Positions 17,931-27,475 are shown, counted from the stretch's first letter. The stretch: 64,000 nt of DNA from Actinoplanes sp. NBRC 103695 (GCF_030269485.1 NZ_BSTL01000008.1:223729-287728), one strand, 5' to 3'. The notes: generated by a model not told the origin, from the sequence alone. Made by a program: numbers and translations.

Positions 17931-18720
17931 AGGCGAAGAGCCGCACTTCCCAGCTCGCGTGGTGCTCGGCGCCGATGTCGAGCAGCGGGGCGCCGTCCGC
18001 GGGCAACTCGTCGACGGGGTCGTTCGCGGTGCCGGCGGAGGCGGCCGCGATCCGATCGCATTCAGGAGCCAGAGCGGCGATCAAACCCTGCACCGTGTAC
18101 GGGTCCAGGCCCAGCAACCGCACGGCCGCGCTGGCCGGCCCGGTCACCGTGCCGTGCGCCGCGGCCGTGGCGGCGGCCAGCGGGTCCAGTCCCGCCGCGG
18201 CGGCGACCACGCCCAGCGCGACCGGGTGATGCGGCTCGCGCCCGGCCGCCGGCACCGGCCACATCGCCCGCCCGGCGCGCAGCAACGCCCGGCCCTGAGC
18301 GCGGGATGCCCGCCGCAGAGCCGGCGAGGGCGTCCGCGCGTCCATCCCGTCGTCGAGCTCGGCGATCCGCCGGCGGAAGACATCCCACGGGTCGGCGGGG
18401 CGAGGGGCGGTGGGACGAGGGTCGATGGGGCGAGGGGCGGTGGGTTGCGGGGAGCCCGCGTGGAGGTCGGTCGGGTGAAGGAGGGCGCGCGGATCGGGGG
18501 GCTGCGGCGAACCCGCCTCGAGGCCGGCCGCGCAGGCGGCCGCGGTGAAGGCCGCGGCCACCACGCCGGACGTGTGCAGGCGGCCGCGCAGGAAGCCGTC
18601 CAGCCCGGCGAGGTCGCGGACCCGCCCGGCCGACACGGCGGCCTCGAAGCCGCCGGAGTGCGCATGCCCACCGGCGGGCAGCCGGCCGTCGGCGAGCACG
18701 AGCAGCGTGGCCAGCGACAT
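17926..18720 (-). CDS. ureF: Urease accessory protein UreF with Pro-rich insertion
   Basis: UreF works with UreD and UreG in nickel insertion. 264 residues, mainly helical: [26 protein letters not shown] is the typical start. Between about residues 67 and 112 there is a proline-rich segment with repeated PQPxDPR/APRPxDP units (encoded by repeated GC-rich DNA at 18385-18510), which interrupts an otherwise helical fold and is not normal for UreF. The start shares one base with the ureC stop (TGATG). Confidence 0.88.
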   Translation of the reverse strand: MSLATLLVLADGRLPAGGHAHSGGFEAAVSAGRVRDLAGLDGFLRGRLHTSGVVAAAFTAAACAAGLEAGSPQPPDPRALLHPTDLHAGSPQPTAPRPIDPRPTAPRPADPWDVFRRRIAELDDGMDARTPSPALRRASRAQGRALLRAGRAMWPVPAAGREPHHPVALGVVAAAAGLDPLAAATAAAHGTVTGPASAAVRLLGLDPYTVQGLIAALAPECDRIAAASAGTANDPVDELPADGAPLLDIGAEHHASWEVRLFAS

Positions 18721-20438
18721 CAGAAGAGGAAGTAGCGCTGCGCCATCGGCAGCTCGGTGACCGGATCGGGCTCGACGACCTCGCCGTCGATGCGGACGGT
18801 GAACGTGTCCGGCTCGACCTCGATGCGGGGGAGGGCGTCGTTCAGGGGCATGTCCGCCTTGCCGATCGCGCGGGTGTCGGAGACCGGCGCGAACGGGCGC
18901 TTGCAGCCGACCCGGTCGCCGACCATGGCGTCGATCGCGGCCTGCGCCACGAACGCCACCGACGTCTGGGCGGGCACCGAGCCGTACGCCCCGAACATCG
19001 GCCGGGGCAGCATCGGCTGCGGCGTCGGGATGGAGGCGTTGGCGTCGCCCATCTGGGCGTACGCGATCATGCCGCCCTTGATGACCAGTGCCGGGCGCAC
19101 GCCGAAGAAGGCGGGATCCCAGAGCACCAGGTCGGCCAGCTTGCCGGGCTCGACCGAGCCGACCAGCTCGGCCATGCCGTGCGCGACGGCGGGGCAGATC
19201 GTGTACTTGGCGACGTAGCGGCGGGCGCGCAGGTTGTCGGCGTGGGTGTCGCCGGGCAGCGAGCCGCGCCGGGCCTTCATCACGTGGGCGGTCTGCCAGG
19301 TGCGCAGGATCACCTCGCCGACCCGGCCCATGGCCTGCGAGTCGGACCCGATCATGGAGATCGCGCCGAGGTCGTGCAGCAGGTCCTCGGCGGCCATCGT
19401 GGACGGCCGGATCCGGCTCTCGGCGAACGCCAGGTCCTCGGGCACGGCCGCGTTCAGGTGGTGGCAGACCATCAGCATGTCGAGGTGCTCGCTGAGGGTG
19501 TTGCGGGTGTACGGCCGGGTCGGGTTGGTCGACGACGGCAGCACGTTGGGGTGCGAGGCGACGGTGATGATGTCCGGCGCGTGCCCGCCCCCAGCGCCCT
19601 CGGTGTGGTACGCGTGGATCGACCGCCCGGCGATGGCCCGCAGCGTCTCCTCGACGAACCCGGCCTCGTTCAGCGTGTCGGTGTGGATGGCCACCTGCAC
19701 GCCCGACTCGTCGGCCACCCGCAGCGCGGCGTCGATGACCGCCGGCGTGGTGCCCCAGTCCTCGTGCAACTTGAAGCCGCCCGCCCCGCCGCGCAGCTGC
19801 TCCCACATCGATTCGGAGGACATCGTGTTGCCCTTGCCGAGCAGCAGCACGTTGATCGGCCAGGCGTCGATCGCCTCGAGCATCCGGGCGAGGTGCCAGG
19901 CGTTGGGTGTGACCGTGGTGGCCTTGGTGCCCTCGGCCGGGCCGGTGCCGCCGCCGATGATCGTGGTGATGCCGCTGGCCAGCGCGGTGTCCAGGATGGT
20001 CGGGCTGATCAGGTGCACGTGGCTGTCGATGGCGCCGGCGGTGAGGATCTTGCCGTTGCCCGCGATCACCTCGGTGCCGCCGCCGATCACCAGGCCGGGG
20101 TGCACGCCGTCCATGGTGTCGGGGTTGCCGGCCTTGCCGAGGGCGACGATCCGCCCGTCGCGGATGCCGACGTCGGCCTTGATGACGCCCCAGTGGTCGA
20201 GCACGACCGCGCCGGTGATGATCGTGTCGGGGGGGCCCTCGGCGCGGGTGGCGCGGGACTGGCCCATCGACTCGCGGATCACCTTGCCGCCGCCGAAGAC
20301 GACCTCGTCGCCGCCCGCGGGACCGCCGCTGCGGTCCTCCTCGATCTCGATCAGCAGGTTCGTGTCGGCGAGCCGGATCCGGTCGCCGGTGGTCGGTCCG
20401 TAGAGCGCCGTGTACCGCTCGCGATTCAGGTAGGTCAC
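18720..20438 (-). CDS. ureC: Urease subunit alpha
   Basis: Catalytic subunit hydrolysing urea to ammonia and carbamate at a dinickel site. 572 residues, normal length. The nickel-binding HVHLISP, the carbamylated Lys in [28 protein letters not shown], the flap [14 protein letters not shown] and the C-terminal AQRYFLF are all visible. GTG start at 20438 overlaps the ureB stop by four bases (GTGA). All active-site segments look intact, so the enzyme should be functional given nickel. Confidence 0.96.
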   Translation of the reverse strand: MTYLNRERYTALYGPTTGDRIRLADTNLLIEIEEDRSGGPAGGDEVVFGGGKVIRESMGQSRATRAEGPPDTIITGAVVLDHWGVIKADVGIRDGRIVALGKAGNPDTMDGVHPGLVIGGGTEVIAGNGKILTAGAIDSHVHLISPTILDTALASGITTIIGGGTGPAEGTKATTVTPNAWHLARMLEAIDAWPINVLLLGKGNTMSSESMWEQLRGGAGGFKLHEDWGTTPAVIDAALRVADESGVQVAIHTDTLNEAGFVEETLRAIAGRSIHAYHTEGAGGGHAPDIITVASHPNVLPSSTNPTRPYTRNTLSEHLDMLMVCHHLNAAVPEDLAFAESRIRPSTMAAEDLLHDLGAISMIGSDSQAMGRVGEVILRTWQTAHVMKARRGSLPGDTHADNLRARRYVAKYTICPAVAHGMAELVGSVEPGKLADLVLWDPAFFGVRPALVIKGGMIAYAQMGDANASIPTPQPMLPRPMFGAYGSVPAQTSVAFVAQAAIDAMVGDRVGCKRPFAPVSDTRAIGKADMPLNDALPRIEVEPDTFTVRIDGEVVEPDPVTELPMAQRYFLF

Positions 20439-20740
20439 AGCGGCCCACCGGCCAGACCGCGCAGGCCGGGCACGATCCGGTTGCCGGCCAGCGGCACCAG
20501 GTCGACGTCGCGGGGCATGCCCGGCTCGAAGCGGACCGAGGTGCCGGCCGGGACCGCGAGGCGGTGACCCCAGGCGGCGTCCCGGTCGAAGTCGAGGGCC
20601 GCGTTGGCCTCCGCGAAGTGGTAGTGCGAACCGACCTGCACGGGGCGGTCGCCGGTGTTGCGTACGGTCAGCGACAGCACGGCCCTGCCGATGTTGATCT
20701 CCACGTCGCCGTCACCGTGGATCACCTCGCCCGGGATCAT
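20435..20740 (-). CDS. ureB: Urease subunit beta
   Basis: Structural beta subunit, 101 residues, starting [19 protein letters not shown] with conserved [18 protein letters not shown] and GMRL-like [18 protein letters not shown] at 20740 overlaps the ureA stop (ATGA), and the stop overlaps ureC. The frame continues upstream through ureA, but this start is fixed by family alignment and the overlap. Confidence 0.94.
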   Translation of the reverse strand: MIPGEVIHGDGDVEINIGRAVLSLTVRNTGDRPVQVGSHYHFAEANAALDFDRDAAWGHRLAVPAGTSVRFEPGMPRDVDLVPLAGNRIVPGLRGLAGGPL

Positions 20741-21039
20741 GTGATCGGCCCGTGCACGGTGACCAGCTTGGTGCCGTCCGGAAAGGTGGCCTCCACCTGC
20801 ACCTCGGGCAGCATCTCGGGCACGCCGTCGAGCACGTCGTCCCGGGTCAGCACCCGCCGGCCGGCGTCCATCAGGTCGGCCACCGTCCGGCCGTCCCGTG
20901 CGCCCTCCAGCAGGAACGCCGTGATGATCGCGGTGGCTTCCGGGTAGTTGAGCCGGAGCCCGCGCTCCCGCCGCCGTTGCGCGACGTCGGCCGCGACGTG
21001 GATGAGCAGGCGTTCCTGCTCGTGCTGGCTGAGGTACAA
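20737..21039 (-). CDS. ureA: Urease subunit gamma
   Basis: Structural gamma subunit, 100 residues: [40 protein letters not shown] and [18 protein letters not shown] are family-typical. The start is TTG at 21039, supported by GAGGGAGGG five bases upstream and by alignment of the N-terminus. First gene of ureABCFGD; it lies 104 bases after ridA on the same strand, so a larger transcript starting at the amidohydrolase gene is possible. Confidence 0.94.
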   Translation of the reverse strand: MYLSQHEQERLLIHVAADVAQRRRERGLRLNYPEATAIITAFLLEGARDGRTVADLMDAGRRVLTRDDVLDGVPEMLPEVQVEATFPDGTKLVTVHGPIT

Positions 21040-21143
21040 CGGCCCTCCCTCGATCTCGCTTCGCGATGTTCGCAGCCCGGTGTTGCCGACGTGTTACGCG
21101 ATCTTCGCACTCCGTCACCGCTGGGAAGCGCCGTAAAACGCCG

Positions 21144-21521
21144 TCAGCCCAGGTAAAGGACCGCGTCCACCTCGATCTCCATGCCGCGCAGGTCCACCGG
21201 GATGGTCGTGCGCACCGGCGGGTGCTCGCCGCCGAAGTACTGCTTGTAGACCTCGTTCATGGCACCGAAGTTGTCGAAGTCGCGCAGGTAGACGCCGACC
21301 CGCACGGCCTGGTCGAGGCTGCCACCGGCGGCCTCGGCGACGGCGGCCAGGTTGCGGAAGGCGGCGTGCGCCTGCTCCTCGAACGATCCGGTCACGCGGG
21401 TGCCGTCGGGCAGCGCGGGCACCGAACCGGCCAGGTAGACGGTGTCGCCGGCGACGATCGCCTGCGAGTACGGCCCACCGGCGGGCGCGGCCTTGTCGGT
21501 GTGCACGGAACGCTTCGGCAT
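21144..21521 (-). CDS. RidA/YjgF family reactive-intermediate deaminase
   Basis: 125-residue RidA-like protein; members hydrolyse enamine/imine intermediates released by PLP enzymes. Conserved [47 protein letters not shown], and the Arg of [20 protein letters not shown] that binds carboxylate are present. It starts nine bases after the amidohydrolase stop and sits across from a D-amino-acid PLP enzyme, which would produce the enamines that RidA removes; this functional link is inference. Confidence 0.88.
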   Translation of the reverse strand: MPKRSVHTDKAAPAGGPYSQAIVAGDTVYLAGSVPALPDGTRVTGSFEEQAHAAFRNLAAVAEAAGGSLDQAVRVGVYLRDFDNFGAMNEVYKQYFGGEHPPVRTTIPVDLRGMEIEVDAVLYLG

Positions 21522-21530
21522 CAGGACTCC

Positions 21531-22787
21531 TTAACGAGGACGAGGGAGCGGACGTGGGAACTGCTCGGCCAGCCCGTTCACGCCGACGAGCGGCGTGGCG
21601 AGAAGATCGCGGACTGCATTCTCGCGCTCCCGCAGAGCCGTCGTCTGCTCCGCGGTGAGCGGCACCCAGGGCGGCGGGGGAGCGGGCAGCGCTGGGTTCA
21701 GACGACGGCCGCCGACGTACGTATGCCGGTTGACCAGCCGGAAGGGAACCGTGCGCGTCTGCCGGTGTGCGTCGGTGAGCTCCTGCGGCCGGTCGTCAAG
21801 GGTGAACACCGCCACATCCGCGGGCGACCCCGGCGCGAGTGTTCCGGCCTGCAATCCCAGTGCCCGCGCGGGCCGGATCGTGACGCTCGCCACCACCTCG
21901 TCGAGCGGCAGGCCGGCGGCGATCAGCTTGGCCATGGTGGTCGGCAGGTCGAAGACCGGCCCGTACACCGAGCGGGCGTGCAGGTCCGTGGAGATCGTGT
22001 GCGGCGGCATCCCGTCGGCAAGCTGCGCCTCGGCCACGTCGAACGCGAACGCGCCCGAGCCGTGCCCCACGTCGAAGAGCACGCCGCGCTCGTGGGCCGC
22101 GCGAGCCTCCGGGCCGGTCGGCTGGGCGATCCCGCTGGCACAGTGCGTCAGGATGTCGCCCGGACGCAACAGTTCCAGCACCTCGGCCAGGGCGGGCGGC
22201 GTCGTTCCGATGTGGACCATCACCGGCACGCCGCACTCCTGCGCCGCGGTCAGCGCCCGCCGCAACGGTTCCACGCCGTTGTCACCGACAGTGTCCTGGT
22301 CGATGCGCACCTTCACGCCGCGCACCAGGTCACGGTGCTCCCGGATGGCCCGCACCGCCTGCTCCACGTCACAGTTCGTCAGATCAACCCCTTCTCCGGT
22401 ACGCGCGGACAGCCCCTGACCGGCGATGTTGAGCAACGCGTGCACGCGGACCCGCCGGCTCGCCGCGAAATCGCGCAGCCCCGCCACCGTGTATGCGCCC
22501 GCCGAGCCCGCGTCCACCCAGGTCGTGACGCCGGTGTGCCAGGCGGTCGGATCCGGGTCGATACCCCAGTAGCCGGCGCCCGGATAGATGTGCGTGTGCA
22601 GGTCGACCAGCCCCGGCAGCACCAGGTCACCGGTCACGTCGAGCGTGTCGTGCGCGTGCCGGGGCAGCGCCGGGCCGACGTCGGCAATCAGGCCGCCGCG
22701 GACCGCCACGTCCAGCCGGCCATGCTGACCGCCGCCCGGGTCGAGCACTTCGCCACCGGTGAGCAGCAGGTCGTACGGCTCGCGCAT
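21531..22787 (-). CDS. Amidohydrolase/deacetylase-family metal hydrolase (D-aminoacylase-like)
   Basis: 418-residue amidohydrolase-superfamily TIM-barrel enzyme. The first metal motif VDLHTHIYPG has His64 and His66; MVHIGTTP and LTHCASG provide later histidines, and STDLHA the catalytic Asp. It most resembles the Atu3266/EF0837 group, whose studied member deacetylates acetyl-(R)-mandelate and N-acetyl-D-amino acids. With RidA adjacent and a D-Ser/D-Thr dehydratase-like enzyme across the divergent promoter, a role in catabolism of N-acyl-D-amino compounds is likely (inference). ATG start; 82 bases of divergent promoter DNA upstream. Confidence 0.8.
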   Translation of the reverse strand: MREPYDLLLTGGEVLDPGGGQHGRLDVAVRGGLIADVGPALPRHAHDTLDVTGDLVLPGLVDLHTHIYPGAGYWGIDPDPTAWHTGVTTWVDAGSAGAYTVAGLRDFAASRRVRVHALLNIAGQGLSARTGEGVDLTNCDVEQAVRAIREHRDLVRGVKVRIDQDTVGDNGVEPLRRALTAAQECGVPVMVHIGTTPPALAEVLELLRPGDILTHCASGIAQPTGPEARAAHERGVLFDVGHGSGAFAFDVAEAQLADGMPPHTISTDLHARSVYGPVFDLPTTMAKLIAAGLPLDEVVASVTIRPARALGLQAGTLAPGSPADVAVFTLDDRPQELTDAHRQTRTVPFRLVNRHTYVGGRRLNPALPAPPPPWVPLTAEQTTALRERENAVRDLLATPLVGVNGLAEQFPRPLPRPR

Positions 22788-22868
22788 CGGCTCTCCGGAA
22801 ATTGTCGGTCCAGCTTGCTAGGTTGCTCTGACTCCATCGAATCAGCGATCTTCGGTCAAGGAGGCAGG

Positions 22869-24044
22869 ATGCTCGACATCCCCGACGAGCCCATCGACTG
22901 GCGTGCCAAGGGCTTCTGGGCGCCGTCCGGCGGCGGGCCGGTCCGCGGGGCGAGCATCTTCGACGGCGGCTTCACCTGGCCGCTGCTCACGATCCGGGAG
23001 TCCGCGGTGCGGGCCAACATCGCGACCATGGCGGAGTACTCGGCCAGGCACGGCATGGATTTCGCGCCGCACGCCAAGACGACGATGGCGCCACAGCTGC
23101 TCGAGATGCAGATGCGGGCGGGGGCGTGGGGCCTGACGGTGGCGACGCCCAACCAGGCGCTCGTGCTGCGCCGGCTCGGCGTACCCAGAGTCCTGATCGC
23201 CAACGAGGTGCTCGATCCCGCCGCACTCCGCTGGCTCGCCGCCGAGGTCGCGGCGGGGTGGGAGGTCTGGTTCCAGGTCGATTCGGTCGCCGGGGCCGAG
23301 GCCGCCGCTGCCGCCGCCCGCGGGCACGGCAGGCTGCGGGTGCTGGTCGAGCTGGGGCACGCGGGCGGTCGCACGGGCGTGCGCGACCTGGGTGAGATGG
23401 AGGCGGTGGCGCGCGCGGTGTCCGGCGCCGAGGGGGTCGAGCTGTCGGGCGTGACCGGGTACGAGGGACAGCTGTCCGACGAGCCCTCGGTCGACGCCTT
23501 CCTGGACCAGCTCGCGGCGGGTGTGCGCCGCCTGGGTTCGGCCGGCCTGCTGCCGCCGCGGCCGATCGTGTCCGCGGGCGGGAGCGCCTGGTTCGACCGG
23601 GTCACCGCGCGGCTCGCCGGCCAGGACCTGGGGCAGCTGATCCTGCGCAGCGGCGCGTCGGTCACCCACGACGACGGCTTCTACCGGGAGAAGACACCGT
23701 TCAACCGGGTGCCCGCCGAGGGGCCGCTGCACGCCGCGATGGAGATGTGGGCGCAGATCATCTCGACGCCCGAGCCCGGCCTGGCCCTGGCCGGCATGGG
23801 CAAGCGGGACGCGCCGTTCGACGAGGGACTGCCGGTGGTGCTCGAGCCGGCCACCGGCCTGACCGTCACGAAACTCAACGACCACCACTGCTACCTGCGC
23901 GTCGACCCGGGTGTGCCGGTGCGACCGGGCGACCTGATCCGCTTCGGCCTGTCCCACCCGTGCACGGCGTTCGACAAATGGCGGCACATCCCGCTGGTCG
24001 ACGACGAACGCCGCCTGGTCGACGTCCTGGACACGTACCTCTGA
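22869..24044 (+). CDS. D-serine dehydratase/D-threonine aldolase-like PLP enzyme
   Basis: Fold-type III (alanine-racemase-like) PLP enzyme of 391 residues. The PLP lysine is Lys70 in FAPHAKTTMAPQ; VELGHAGGRTGVRD, GVTGYEGQLS, SAGGSAWFD and C-terminal LNDHHCYLRV with HPCTAFDKW (His and Cys that bind a metal in DSD-type enzymes) match the family. Likely acts on D-Ser, D-Thr or a related beta-hydroxy D-amino acid. ATG 22869 has AAGGAGG four bases upstream. It shares a base with the next gene (TGATG), tying D-amino-acid metabolism to a hexosaminidase. Confidence 0.86.
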   Translation: MLDIPDEPIDWRAKGFWAPSGGGPVRGASIFDGGFTWPLLTIRESAVRANIATMAEYSARHGMDFAPHAKTTMAPQLLEMQMRAGAWGLTVATPNQALVLRRLGVPRVLIANEVLDPAALRWLAAEVAAGWEVWFQVDSVAGAEAAAAAARGHGRLRVLVELGHAGGRTGVRDLGEMEAVARAVSGAEGVELSGVTGYEGQLSDEPSVDAFLDQLAAGVRRLGSAGLLPPRPIVSAGGSAWFDRVTARLAGQDLGQLILRSGASVTHDDGFYREKTPFNRVPAEGPLHAAMEMWAQIISTPEPGLALAGMGKRDAPFDEGLPVVLEPATGLTVTKLNDHHCYLRVDPGVPVRPGDLIRFGLSHPCTAFDKWRHIPLVDDERRLVDVLDTYL

Positions 24045-25648
24045 TGACACTCTCACCCGTCGCCGCGTTGATTCCCGCACCCGTCACCGCCTCCTTCCCT
24101 GATCCTGATCTCTCCCGCGACCTGGCCTCTCTGCCCCTCTCCTTCCCACCCGAGCTGGCCGGCGTCGCTACCTGGTTGCGCGGCGTGCTCCAGCCGGTCG
24201 GCGTCGCCCTCCCCTCCTCCGGGCCCGGCATCCTTCTGAGCGTCGACGCTTCCCGCCCACCCGAGGGCTACCGCCTGGTCGTCTCCGATGCCGAGGTGTC
24301 GGTGACCGGTGGCTCGGCGACCGGCGTCTTCTACGGACTGCAGACCCTCCGGCAGCTGTTGCCCCCGGCGTTCCTTCGGCGTGCGCTGCCATCCCCCGCG
24401 GCGCCGGTCGTCCCGCACGTCGAGATCGAGGACGCGCCGAGGTTCGCCTGGCGCGGGGTGATGCTCGACGTGGCGCGGCACTTCATGCCGGTGGCCGACG
24501 TGCTGCGGTTCATCGACCTGATGGCGTTCCACAAGCTCAACGTGCTGCACCTGCACCTCACCGACGACCAGGGCTGGCGCCTCGAGGTGCCCGGGTGGCC
24601 ACGGCTGACCGAGGTCGGGGCGTCGCGGCCGCGCAGCATGCTCGGCTCGTCGTCGCACGGGCGCTACGACGAACGCCCGCACGGCGGCTTCTACCTGGCC
24701 GACGACCTGCGCGAGATCGTGGCCCACGCCGCCGCCCGCCACGTCACGGTCGTGCCCGAGATCGACCTGCCCGGGCACATGCAGGCGGCGATCGCGGCGT
24801 ACCCCGAGCTGGGAAACGGCGCGACCCCGTCGGTGCGTACCGCCTGGGGCATCTCACCCCACCTGCTGAACGTCTCGGACACCGCCGTGCGTTTCGTCCG
24901 CGACGTGCTGACCCAGGTCTGCGAGCTCTTCCCGTCCGAGGTCATCGGCATCGGCGGCGACGAGTGCCCGCCCGGCGAGTGGGCCGAGTCCCGCGCGGTC
25001 CAGGAGTTCCGCCGCGTCCACGACCTCGCCGACGAGCGCGCCGTCCACGCCTGGTGGATCGCCCGGGCCGCCGACCACCTGCGCACGCTGGGCCGTCGCG
25101 CGTACGGCTGGGACGAGATCCTCGACGGCGGCGCACCGGCCGGCGCCCTGGTGGCGGCGTGGCGCGGCCCCGCACAGACCGCCCGCGCGGCCAGGTCGGG
25201 CCACGACGTGGTCGCCTGTCCCGACACTTCGGTCTACCTGGACTACCGCCAGTCCGACCACCCCGGCGAGCCCACACCCGTCGGCACCCTGCTGCCGATC
25301 GAGGAGGTGCACGCCTTCGACCCGGTGCCGCCCGGCCTGTCGGAGGAGGAGACGTCCCGGGTGATCGGCGCCCAGGCCAACCTGTGGACCGAGCACATGG
25401 AATCGGCCCGCCGCGTGGACTACATGGCGTACCCGCGCCTGGCCGCCTTCGCCGAGGTGGTCTGGCACCGCGGTCCGGACTTCCCGGCGCGCCTCACCAC
25501 CCACGTCGCCCGGCTGGCCGCGCTGGGCGTCAACTTCCGCCCGCTCACCGGTCCGCGTCCCTGGGACGCCCGCCCCGACGCGCTCGGCCGTCCCCGCACC
25601 AAACAGGACCGTGATGCCGAACTCTCCGCGATGACCGCCGACCCCTGA
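24044..25648 (+). CDS. GH20 beta-N-acetylhexosaminidase
   Basis: Glycoside hydrolase family 20 enzyme, 534 residues, releasing terminal GlcNAc or GalNAc. The catalytic pair is Asp306-Glu307 in IGGDECPPGEW; the N-terminal GH20b domain (about 1-135) precedes the barrel (ARHFMPVADVLRFIDLMAFHKLN, HLTDDQGWRLE, PEIDLPGHMQAA). There is no signal peptide, so it should act in the cytosol on imported amino-sugar oligomers or muropeptide fragments. Translation is coupled to the upstream PLP enzyme gene by TGATG; the start is fixed by that overlap. Confidence 0.92.
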   Translation: MTLSPVAALIPAPVTASFPDPDLSRDLASLPLSFPPELAGVATWLRGVLQPVGVALPSSGPGILLSVDASRPPEGYRLVVSDAEVSVTGGSATGVFYGLQTLRQLLPPAFLRRALPSPAAPVVPHVEIEDAPRFAWRGVMLDVARHFMPVADVLRFIDLMAFHKLNVLHLHLTDDQGWRLEVPGWPRLTEVGASRPRSMLGSSSHGRYDERPHGGFYLADDLREIVAHAAARHVTVVPEIDLPGHMQAAIAAYPELGNGATPSVRTAWGISPHLLNVSDTAVRFVRDVLTQVCELFPSEVIGIGGDECPPGEWAESRAVQEFRRVHDLADERAVHAWWIARAADHLRTLGRRAYGWDEILDGGAPAGALVAAWRGPAQTARAARSGHDVVACPDTSVYLDYRQSDHPGEPTPVGTLLPIEEVHAFDPVPPGLSEEETSRVIGAQANLWTEHMESARRVDYMAYPRLAAFAEVVWHRGPDFPARLTTHVARLAALGVNFRPLTGPRPWDARPDALGRPRTKQDRDAELSAMTADP

Positions 25649-25700
25649 TCGGGCTCAGTCGTGTGGTCGGGCTCAGTCGTGTGGTCGGGCTTAGTCGTGG
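25649..25700. repeat. 18-bp tandem repeat (three copies)
   Basis: Three copies of tcgggctcagtcgtgtgg, the third with changes, fill the gap between the convergent hexosaminidase and TPR genes and run into the 3' end of the latter, encoding its last residues. Confidence 0.8.
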
Positions 25701-26215
25701 ACGTTGGCCTCCGGGTTGGCGGCCGGATCGGGCTCGACCAGCAGGCGCGCGTAGTTCGCCATCGAGCGCTGGTAGCGGGGGAGATGCGCGGCGAGAGCGC
25801 CGACGGCCAGGGAGACAGCCTCGCGTTCCCGGCCCACGTCGGTCAGGGCCAGCGCCAGGACCGCGGTCGCTGCGTCGTCGAGATGGTCCGACGGCTGCTC
25901 GAGCTCTTCGGTGAGCAGGGCGACGCTCTCCTGCGAGCGGTCCAGGTTGCGCAGCGAGCTGGCCATCTGGATGACCGAGCGGCGGCGGCGTTCGCCGGTC
26001 ACCCCGCCCTCGAGCGCCTGCCGGTAGAGCGGCACGGCCAGGTCCGAGTGGCCGGTCGAGTCCAGCGCGCAGGCCCGCTCGAAGTAGCCCTCGGGCGCGT
26101 CCGGCGGAAGCTCCTCGACCAGCTTCTCGACGAGCGTCAGGAACTCCACCTCGTCGTGCTCGTCGATCGTCGCCCAGAGCGCGGCCACCCGCTGCTCCCA
26201 ATCCCCCGTCTGCAT
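25691..26215 (-). CDS. Tetratricopeptide-repeat protein
   Basis: 174 residues of helix-turn-helix repeats of TPR type (EGYFERACALDSTGHSDLAVPLYRQALEGG, then RRRSVIQMASSLRNLDRSQESVALLTEELE and AAVLALALTDVGREREAVSLAVGALAAHLPRYQRSMANYA). No signal peptide or membrane segment, so probably a cytosolic scaffold. Function unknown. Tail to tail with the hexosaminidase gene; the C-terminus is encoded by the 18-bp repeat and is therefore probably variable. Confidence 0.8.
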   Translation of the reverse strand: MQTGDWEQRVAALWATIDEHDEVEFLTLVEKLVEELPPDAPEGYFERACALDSTGHSDLAVPLYRQALEGGVTGERRRRSVIQMASSLRNLDRSQESVALLTEELEQPSDHLDDAATAVLALALTDVGREREAVSLAVGALAAHLPRYQRSMANYARLLVEPDPAANPEANVHD

Positions 26216-26239
26216 CCGGACACCATCTCACACCGTCCC

Positions 26240-26425
26240 AGCTTGACCGGATTCGTCGTGCTCATGCCGTTTCGGCTCGACCGGGTTCGTCGTGCTCATG
26301 CCGTCCTGGCGTGACCAGGCTTATGCAGTCCTGGCTTGACCGGGCTCGGCGTGCTTGTGCGGTCCTGGCTTGACCGGGTTCGGTGTGCTTGTGCGGTCCT
26401 GGCTTGACCGGGCTCGGCGTGCTTT
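26240..26425. repeat. 34-bp minisatellite (about six copies)
   Basis: Tandem copies start at 26240, 26274, 26308 (shortened to 25 bases), 26333, 26367 and 26401. The conserved part is ggcttgaccgggctcggcg followed by tgcttgtgcggtcct. The array fills nearly the whole space between the divergent TPR and hemerythrin genes and must include or displace their promoters. Confidence 0.85.
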
Positions 26426-26442
26426 GGTCAGCTGGACCGGCG

Positions 26443-26916
26443 ATGACATTCCCCTCGACCGGCGCCGACGACGCGCACGCCCGGGTCACCGCCCTGGGCC
26501 TCCAGCTGATCGAAACCCACGCGAGCCTCCTCGAGGCCCTCGACCGCCTGCGCGAGGGCACGCTGCCTCCCGCCGACCTGGCCACCCACTGCGCCGCCTT
26601 CTGCGCCGCGGTCACCACCCACCACACCGGCGAGGACGCCACCGTCTTCCCGGCCCTGGCGGCCCGACACCCCGAACTCCGCGACGTGCTGGCCGGCCTC
26701 CAACACGACCACGAGGCCATCGCCGCCATCCTCCGGCGCGCCGCGTCACTCGCCGGCGCTCCCGACGCCCCGGGCACCCGCGCCGAGCTGGACGGCCTCG
26801 CCGCCATCCTGGAGTCCCACTTCGCCTGGGAGGAACGTCGCCTGGTCACGGCCCTCAACGCCCTGACCCCGGCCACCCCGGCCGCAGTGACCAGGGCCGT
26901 CGCCTTCCCGACCTGA
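26443..26916 (+). CDS. Hemerythrin HHE domain protein
   Basis: 157-residue four-helix HHE protein, predicted to bind a non-haem di-iron centre and to sense or carry O2, NO or iron. The ligands are visible as His in LIETHASL, the pair and Glu of THHTGEDATVFP, HDHEA, and SHFAWEE near residue 127. ATG 26443 is used because the upstream in-frame sequence is the minisatellite. No obvious Shine-Dalgarno; the start is close to the repeat array. Confidence 0.85.
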   Translation: MTFPSTGADDAHARVTALGLQLIETHASLLEALDRLREGTLPPADLATHCAAFCAAVTTHHTGEDATVFPALAARHPELRDVLAGLQHDHEAIAAILRRAASLAGAPDAPGTRAELDGLAAILESHFAWEERRLVTALNALTPATPAAVTRAVAFPT

Positions 26917-27475
26917 CCAGCCGCCCTGTGGACGGCCACGAACTCGACCGGCCGGCCCCTGTGGATAGCCACAGGTCCGTCACATTCCCCGGCTACGTTG
27001 ACGACCCACCCAGCTGGGGCGGGGGAGGCGTGGCGGTGCCCGCGACGTGCCGGCTTTCGGTCATGTTCGCCGCTGTCGCCTGGCGCGGGGTTCCGCCCGG
27101 GTGCGCCAGACGCCGGGATGCCTCGCTGTCGCTGTCGCTGTCGCTGCTTGCGCCCGGTGCCGGGTTGCGGCGGGTCTGCCAGGCGCCCCGGGTGCCCCCT
27201 CGCTGTCGCTGCCGCCGCTCGCTGTTGCTGCCGCCCCGCTGCCGCCCCGCTGCCGCTGCCGCTGTCACCGTCGCCGCTCGCGGTCGTGGCCGGGCGCCGT
27301 CCGGTGGTAGGACCGGGCGCGAGCGGTAGGACCGGGCGCGAGTGGCAGGACCAGGCACGCAGTGGTGGGGCAGGGCGGTATCCGGCGCCGAAATGCCGCG
27401 CCGAGCTACCACCGTCCGCGGGAGTGGTAGGCAGGCGCGGCATCCGTGGCCCGGATAGCGCCCGGGCCTACCACC

